DNA of 10,781 nucleotides from Christensenella sp. UBA3944 (lineage in GTDB: Bacteria > Bacillota > Clostridia > Christensenellales > DTU072), in contig DGDU01000027.1 in assembly GCA_002385605.1 (NCBI GenBank), forward strand, positions 525 to 11,305, in the 5' to 3' direction. Both the position numbers and the translations under genes were made by a program. Position 1 is the stretch's first letter; each line of letters starts with the position of its first letter. The notes beneath the pieces are model-generated. The model was not told the DNA's origin. It searched no databases and worked only from the letters and a program-made list of their open reading frames with translations. Positions 6,626-10,781 of the stretch are shown here, in pieces.

Positions 6626-7529
6626 TTACATATACAAGTTGAAATCGGCGGGGACAATTGTTGGGATTTCTTTTTCGGATTTCTTTGTTGTAATACCGCT
6701 TCGGCGCTCGGCAAGCTCCTGCAGAATGCGCTTTCTTTTCTCGCCGCCGAGGTCGCAGAAAAACAAGGGGATGGCGCTCAAAAACTGGAATATCCCGGGC
6801 ACAAGCGTCGCCAAAGCGACAAGCCCCCTTCTCGTGTTTTCCCCGGTTATCATACCCGGGTCGTCGGTGCGGAAGCCCGTCCTTACAAGCAGCATAGCCG
6901 CGAAATATGTGATCGGCAAGGTTGTAACCTTATGAATGTTGTCCACTATAAAATTGTAGGTACATTCGTTTCTTTGCCCGGACTGCCATTCCATATAGTC
7001 AAACCGCTATATAATTCACGGGCGCGCCGAGGCTGCTTATCGCCCCGCTTATAAGGTTTCGGATGGTGTGGAAATAGCTTCTGTCCCTGTCGTCGGCGGT
7101 AAGCCTTATATCGAGAAGCCTCCAGGCGTTGCTGTTCATCGCGCCGAAAGCGCTCTGTAAAAAGGTGATGCTCACCACAAATACGATTTTTATTGTATCG
7201 GATACTCCCGGGAAAAAGTACGCCATGGGGAGAGTTAATATCGCCGGAAAAATACTTGCGGGAAAATACATTACGGCGGCAAGCCGTTTGATGTTTTTAA
7301 TGCGGTCGGTGATTCGCGCCAGTACATAATACAGGGGTATCATAACGACTTCAAGCGCGACAAGGTAGCCGGAAAGCGTCACATAGTTTTCGGGTGAAAA
7401 CTTGAGAAACACCGTGAGAAGCAAGCCGCTCCATATATTCATTGCCGCCTTAAGCCCGTTAACTAAAGAATCGGCAGCCCCCATCACATATTCGGCTTTG
7501 GTAAGCCTTCCCTGTTTGACTTCCTCCAC
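6626..7529 (-). pseudogene. Broken GPH/MelB-like sugar transporter (internal deletion plus frameshift)
   Basis: Two fragments in different frames belong to one major-facilitator gene of the glycoside-pentoside-hexuronide type. The 5' part (GTG at 7529 to a stop at 6999, 176 codons) holds about the first five membrane helices, with the cytosolic segment DIRLTADDRDR near residues 136-147. The 3' part (down to 6626) resumes near 7003 with DYMEWQSGQR, which resembles the conserved loop before the last two helices, and ends with the usual LFFCDLGGEKRKRILQELAERR tail. Together they give about 300 residues against the usual 450-500, so the central helices are missing and the join is out of frame. 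Such carriers normally import the disaccharides cleaved by GH4 enzymes, and the gene is divergent from a GH4 pair. The GPH assignment rests mainly on the tail. A short protein from the 5' part could still be made but is unlikely to transport. Confidence 0.8.
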
Positions 7530-7559
7530 TACTCCACCCCGACATAAAATTACTTTCTT

Positions 7560-7588
7560 AGTCTAGCAGATAACATTTTGTTTTACAA
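7560..7588 (-). promoter_or_regulatory. Weak candidate promoter for the broken transporter
   Basis: On the minus strand TTGTAA (7583-7588) and TAGACT (7560-7565) are spaced by 17 bases; each matches consensus at four of six positions. It would make the gap with the GH4 operon a divergent promoter region. Weak on its own. Confidence 0.25.
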
Positions 7589-7648
7589 GACGGATTTTTG
7601 GCGAAAGCGGCAAAATGCGCAACTTTTCGCAAAAGCCCGAATACCGTA

Positions 7649-7677
7649 TTGCCAGAGAGTGCGAATTATACTATAAT
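7649..7677 (+). promoter_or_regulatory. Sigma-A promoter of the GH4 operon
   Basis: TTGCCA (7649-7654), 17 bases, then a perfect TATAAT (7672-7677). The start point would fall near 7684, leaving a leader of under 30 bases before the ATG at 7712. It also shows that the longer upstream reading of the first gene (from 7598) cannot be its translated start. Confidence 0.7.
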
Positions 7678-7711
7678 GATATTCGGATTAAATTTACACG
7701 GAGAAAGGTTT

Positions 7712-8770
7712 ATGAGATTTTTGATTGTATCCAAGACCGAAAACGAAGCGGCCTCTTTGGCGGCAAAAGCGGGCTTACAGGGCTCGGATGTTGCCTTTTG
7801 GGCAATTGAGTCCAAAGCCGCCTCTGCCATCGACGAGATTGCCAAAGCCGACGCAGTTATAACCGCAATAGGGGCAGAGCCCGTCGTTATCGACAAGCCT
7901 GACAGCGCCGGTTTCCCCTTCGAGGGAGCCAAAGCCGAGGTACTAAACAACACCATAGGCTTTATGAGGGTAGCCGGGCTGTTTGACACCTTTGCCGAAG
8001 CCTATAAGCTTAGCGGAAGCAAAGCCCCCGTTATTAACGCCGCCGACCTTTCGGAGTACGCCGTCGGTTATCTTTTCAAAAAGCACCATATTATTAGTTA
8101 CGGCGCCCTTTCCCAAGCAAAAGGGCTCCTTAAATGCCTGTTGATGAGAATCCCCATTAACGGCATAAGCGAAGAAATGCTTCGATACAAAGCAGCGGGC
8201 GTAGGCGACATCATCTGGATGTACGAGCTTACGGACAAGAACGGCAAGGATATGTACCCCCTCTTCAGGGTGGGCGCCGGCGAGGAGTCTTTGGCCCTCC
8301 GCCGTGTGGACTTGCTGAAAGACCCCGCTAAAGCAATGAAGCTTTTCGGATACTACCATTCGCTAAACGCCCCCGTCCAGACGACAGCCGAGCTTGTTGC
8401 CGACATCGCCGCAGTTATGACGGGAGAGTCGCCCTCGTCGCTGTATCTCGCAACGATAAATAAGGACAAAGGCTATGTTTACGGCGTAGACGAGCCCATG
8501 CCCGTGGCCGTAAACTGCGTAATAGACGGCGCAAACATAACGCCGCAGAAAGCCGATTTGCCCCTGCCCTGCGTGCTTGCCTCTAACGATTATGTAGGCG
8601 CATTCTTAACAGCCGTAAACGCTATCGCCGTCAAATGCAAGACGCAGTTCAGGCGCGCCATAAAGCTCGACCCCTATGTTTATTCCCTGCTAGCGCTTGA
8701 CGAGGCGGATATACTGAGCGACAGCGTTTTCGCCAACAACATCGTTTCCGCTTATTTTGGAGGTAAATAA
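7712..8770 (+). CDS. Diverged GH4-like protein lacking cofactor and metal sites (probable inactive paralogue)
   Basis: No family name comes from single motifs, but the 352 residues track the next gene along their whole length. Residues 109-121 align without gaps to the GH4 segment 144-156, sharing Asn, Gly-Tyr-Leu. Residues 162-183 align without gaps to GH4 196-217, ending in the shared DK-x-G-x-D-x-YP. Later come MPVAVNCVIDGANITP, LPLPCVLA and the LDP at 319-321, the GH4 C-terminal pattern. The working residues are gone: the NAD loop GAGS is SKTE (7-10), the TNP triad is ADL (111-113), the Cys-His of CHS is Leu133-Ser134, and the Asn-His of GINH is Gly165-Asp166. The middle is also shorter. 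The frame is intact, with a strong promoter and ribosome site (GGAG, 8 bases before ATG), so it is a maintained gene rather than debris. I infer a non-catalytic partner or sensor of the active enzyme; a new catalytic chemistry is less likely. Confidence 0.75.
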   Translation: MRFLIVSKTENEAASLAAKAGLQGSDVAFWAIESKAASAIDEIAKADAVITAIGAEPVVIDKPDSAGFPFEGAKAEVLNNTIGFMRVAGLFDTFAEAYKLSGSKAPVINAADLSEYAVGYLFKKHHIISYGALSQAKGLLKCLLMRIPINGISEEMLRYKAAGVGDIIWMYELTDKNGKDMYPLFRVGAGEESLALRRVDLLKDPAKAMKLFGYYHSLNAPVQTTAELVADIAAVMTGESPSSLYLATINKDKGYVYGVDEPMPVAVNCVIDGANITPQKADLPLPCVLASNDYVGAFLTAVNAIAVKCKTQFRRAIKLDPYVYSLLALDEADILSDSVFANNIVSAYFGGK

Positions 8771-8772
8771 CT

Positions 8773-10101
8773 ATGAGAATATGCTTTTTAGGAGCGGGCA
8801 GCACGGTTTTTGCCAAAAATGTTCTGGGCGACTGCATCCGCACCCCCGAACTCGGTAAATTCGAGATAGCCCTTCACGACATAGACGCCACAAGATTGGA
8901 CGAATCCTTTGCCGTAATTTCGGCAATCAATAATAATTACGGAAAACCCGCCACCATTTATAAGTTCCTCGACCGCAGAGAGGCACTAAAGGGGGCCGAT
9001 TATATTATTAACGCCGTTCAGGTTGGCGGATACATCCCCTGCACGGTTACCGACTTCGAGATTCCCAAAAAATACGGGCTTCGCCAGACAATAGCCGACA
9101 CCCTGGGTATTGGCGGAATATTCCGCGCCCTTAGGACGATAGCCGTTCTCGAGGACTTTGCCAAGGATATCGAGGAGCTCTGCCCCGACGCCCTGTTCCT
9201 CAACTACACCAACCCCATGGCAATGCTTACGGGATACCTTCTCACCTACACAAAGGTTAAGGCTGTCGGGCTTTGCCACAGCGTGCAGTCCTGCGTGCCG
9301 TGGCTGTTGTTTAACGCGGGTTTGTCTAAGCAAAAAAAGACCTGCGCCTATTCTATAGGCGGCATAAATCATCAGGCATGGCTTCTTGACATCAAAGATA
9401 AGGACGGCAACGATTTGTACCCCACCATCAAAGAACGCTCGCTGAAGAAAGGCAGGCGCAACGCATTGGGCGGGGTAATCCCCGATGTCGTAAGGCACGA
9501 CATCATGAAGCACTTCGGCTGCTATGTGACCGAGTCCTCGGAGCACAACTCGGAGTATATGCCCTACTACATCAAGGCGCGCCGCCCCGACCTCATTAAG
9601 CACTTCCGCATACCTCTGGACGAGTATCCGAGGCGCTGCGTAAGACAGATAAAGCTGTGGAAGTTCCGCCGCTTTACCCTTATGTTCCGCAAGAAGCTAA
9701 AGCACTTCAAGAGCCACGAATACGGCTCCTACATCATCGGCGCGGCTTACAGCGGAAAACCCTTTAACTTCAACGGCAGCATCCTCAATACGGGATATAG
9801 GATACCCAATCTGCCCGAATACGCTTGCGTCGAAATCCCCATGACGGTAAAGGACAACGGGTTCGACGCGCCTGCATTCAGGCGCCTTCCCGAAGAGCTT
9901 GCCGCCCTCAACCGCACCAATATAAATGTGCAAACCCTCACCCTGCTAGCCGCGAAAGAGCGCCGCATGGACTATCTCTACATGGCAGCCGCCCTCGACC
10001 CCCACACTTCCTCCGAGTTGCCCGTGGACAAGATAATCGCCCTCTGCGACGAGCTTTACGAAGAGCACCACAAAGGCGGTTGGCTTCCCGAATATAAATA
10101 A
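8773..10101 (+). CDS. Glycoside hydrolase family 4, alpha-galactosidase/alpha-glucosidase (MelA-like)
   Basis: Cytosolic NAD- and divalent-metal-dependent glycosidase that cleaves by oxidation at C3, elimination and re-addition rather than by two carboxylates. The 442 residues are full length. Visible: the Rossmann loop LGAGSTVF (6-13), the LHDID acidic strand end at 34-38 expected to contact the NAD ribose, NYTNPM (144-149), the metal ligand Cys168 in GLCHSVQ, GGINH with the second metal ligand His200, SEHNSEYMPYY (256-266), RPDLIKHFRIPLDEYPRRC, and the C-terminal LPEELAALN and ALDP elements. CHSVQ is what I associate with alpha-galactosidases of the MelA type; alpha-glucosidase or uronidase activity is not excluded. 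Its ribosome site GGAGGT (8759-8764) lies in the last codons and stop of the preceding gene, 2 nt away, giving coupled translation with the inactive paralogue. Confidence 0.93.
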   Translation: MRICFLGAGSTVFAKNVLGDCIRTPELGKFEIALHDIDATRLDESFAVISAINNNYGKPATIYKFLDRREALKGADYIINAVQVGGYIPCTVTDFEIPKKYGLRQTIADTLGIGGIFRALRTIAVLEDFAKDIEELCPDALFLNYTNPMAMLTGYLLTYTKVKAVGLCHSVQSCVPWLLFNAGLSKQKKTCAYSIGGINHQAWLLDIKDKDGNDLYPTIKERSLKKGRRNALGGVIPDVVRHDIMKHFGCYVTESSEHNSEYMPYYIKARRPDLIKHFRIPLDEYPRRCVRQIKLWKFRRFTLMFRKKLKHFKSHEYGSYIIGAAYSGKPFNFNGSILNTGYRIPNLPEYACVEIPMTVKDNGFDAPAFRRLPEELAALNRTNINVQTLTLLAAKERRMDYLYMAAALDPHTSSELPVDKIIALCDELYEEHHKGGWLPEYK

Positions 10102-10125
10102 CCCTTCCCTCAATAGGTAAGCATC

Positions 10126-10160
10126 AAAAACGCCCGCGGTAACAATAAACCGCGGGCGTT
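10126..10160. terminator. Bidirectional intrinsic terminator between convergent genes
   Basis: A perfect 12-bp stem AACGCCCGCGGT / ACCGCGGGCGTT (10129-10140 and 10149-10160) closes an 8-nt loop. On the minus strand it runs straight into five U (10126-10130), a strong terminator for the AlkD remnant; on the plus strand the tail is only ATACTTTTGTT, weaker but adequate after so stable a stem for the GH4 operon. Confidence 0.88.
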
Positions 10161-10180
10161 ATACTTTTGTTAAAAAATTG

Positions 10181-10489
10181 TTAGATGTATTTACTGCCTT
10201 CCCTTATGCTTAATTTATCCATTTTATTTTTATATTTGCCTATAAAATACCTTACCCAGTCGGGATTGGTTTTGGAATAATCCCTCAGAGCCCAGCCGAT
10301 GGCTTTGTTTATAAAGAATTCTTTAGAGCCGAAGTTGTTGGTAAGTATCTTTTCCAACAAATCGGTGTTGGTTTTTTCTTTTCTGCCTAACTGGTGATCG
10401 ATTGCCACTCTTCTGACCCAAAAATCCTCATCGACAGACCATTTGAGCATAAGTTCATCCACCCTTTTGTCTTTCAGCCCGATATCGCC
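10181..10489 (-). pseudogene. 3' half of an AlkD-type DNA alkylation repair glycosylase gene
   Basis: AlkD enzymes are HEAT-like-repeat proteins that excise N3- and N7-alkylated purines. From about 10489 leftward the frame gives some 100 residues that match the C-terminal half of AlkD: KWSVDEDFWVRRVAIDHQLGRK, then SKEFFINKAIGWALRDYSKTNPDWVRYF and the terminal KLSIREGSKYI. The ordinary protein is about 220-240 residues; the N-terminal repeats and the Trp/Asp active-site region that normally precede this part are missing. The open frame continues to an ATG at 10672, but those first 60 residues look nothing like AlkD and are antisense to another open frame. I therefore regard the gene as truncated by a rearrangement; a re-started 163-residue product cannot be excluded. 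It stops just before the bidirectional terminator. Confidence 0.75.
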
Positions 10490-10498
10490 TATAATTGG

Positions 10499-10781
10499 AC
10501 TTATCCTATAAAAGTAGACACAAAATATGATATGGGCAACGATTGGTATGAATATGTCGAATACGGAACAATGAGTTCGTGGATGATTAATCTTCAAAGG
10601 ATAGGCTTCAATAGGGAGTCTGCAACCATTATTCTTAATCAAAAGAAAAGATTCATAGATGAGACTCGTCAATGCAATGAAGCTCCATTTATGCTTAATA
10701 AAGCCGAATTGTTAAATTGTCGTGATGAAGGCATAAAGCTTGAAACACAAGATATATCAATAAATATCCCTGACTTATTCT
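10499..10781 (+). CDS. Partial protein running off the right edge, unrecognised
   Basis: One plus-strand frame is open from 10391 to the window end (first part antisense to the AlkD remnant). From roughly 10499 it reads like real protein: YPIKVDTKYD, DWYEYVEYGTMSSWMINLQRIGFNRESATIILNQKKRF, LNKAELLNCRDEGIKLETQDISINIPDLF, with sensible alternation of charged and hydrophobic residues. The first ATG in this part is at 10532 with no ribosome site, so the visible piece is more likely an interior or 3' part joined here than an intact start. The DNA is AT-richer than the rest of the window. I have a faint impression of the C-terminal region of helicase-like proteins but cannot support it. The gene may be foreign or a remnant. 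Confidence 0.5.

Noticed and set aside
7623..7635. Small dyad CTTTT-CGC-AAAAG upstream of the GH4 operon promoter
   Set aside because: Five-base AT-rich arms are expected by chance; position suits an activator site but there is no further support.
7598..7711. Upstream extension of the first GH4-like gene
   Set aside because: The -35 and -10 boxes at 7649-7677 lie inside it, and the ATG at 7712 has a proper ribosome site; homology to the next gene also begins there.
10490..10672. N-terminal 60 residues of the 163-codon frame containing the AlkD remnant
   Set aside because: They do not resemble AlkD and are antisense to a more protein-like plus-strand frame, so I do not treat them as coding.
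1..10781. CRISPR arrays, tRNA, rRNA, insertion sequences, phage genes
   Set aside because: No regularly spaced repeats, cloverleaf, rRNA stretch, transposase or phage protein could be recognised on either strand.

Overview
The window reads as chromosomal DNA of a spore-forming (or spore-descended) Bacillota, most likely an uncultured clostridial lineage. The reasons are a SleL/YaaH-like LysM-GH18 hydrolase, a DUF4163/DUF3298 protein, a bacterial Ku, strong AG-rich Shine-Dalgarno sites and textbook sigma-A promoters with 17-bp spacers. The lineage is inferred from family content; no rRNA or tRNA gene is visible. Nothing marks the window as phage or plasmid.

Left part (1-3855, minus strand). 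The first 200 bases hold no gene but contain a good promoter firing out of the left edge. Then come dtd (D-aminoacyl-tRNA deacylase, with its own promoter) and a compact four-gene run transcribed leftward: LysM-GH18 hydrolase, DUF3298 protein, a 63-residue conserved small protein and Ku. The run has a 1-nt junction and 30- and 46-nt gaps, so it may be one transcript. A sigma-K-like promoter match precedes it. No LigD-type ligase is present, so the partner of Ku must lie elsewhere.

Middle (3900-6600, minus strand). A copper P1B ATPase (CopA) carries an N-terminal and a C-terminal heavy-metal domain. The last 71 residues look like a complete CopZ chaperone and have their own in-frame ATG and a strong internal ribosome binding site, so one gene may yield two proteins. 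It has a clear promoter and an intrinsic terminator.

Right part (6626-10101). A GPH/MelB-like sugar transporter gene is broken by an out-of-frame internal deletion. Divergent from it is a two-gene operon with a strong promoter. The second gene is a normal family 4 glycoside hydrolase (MelA-like; NAD- and metal-dependent). The first is a diverged paralogue of the same fold in which the NAD-binding loop and the metal-binding Cys and His are all replaced. This dead-plus-live GH4 pair, with the start of the second gene reading from the end of the first, is the most interesting feature of the window. It suggests a regulatory or structural partner subunit.

Right edge (10102-10781). A perfect 12-bp hairpin separates the GH4 operon from the convergent 3' half of an AlkD-type DNA glycosylase gene. 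The AlkD homology ends abruptly near 10489. Beyond that, AT-rich DNA holds an open frame on the plus strand running off the window, probably part of an unrelated gene. This looks like a rearrangement junction.
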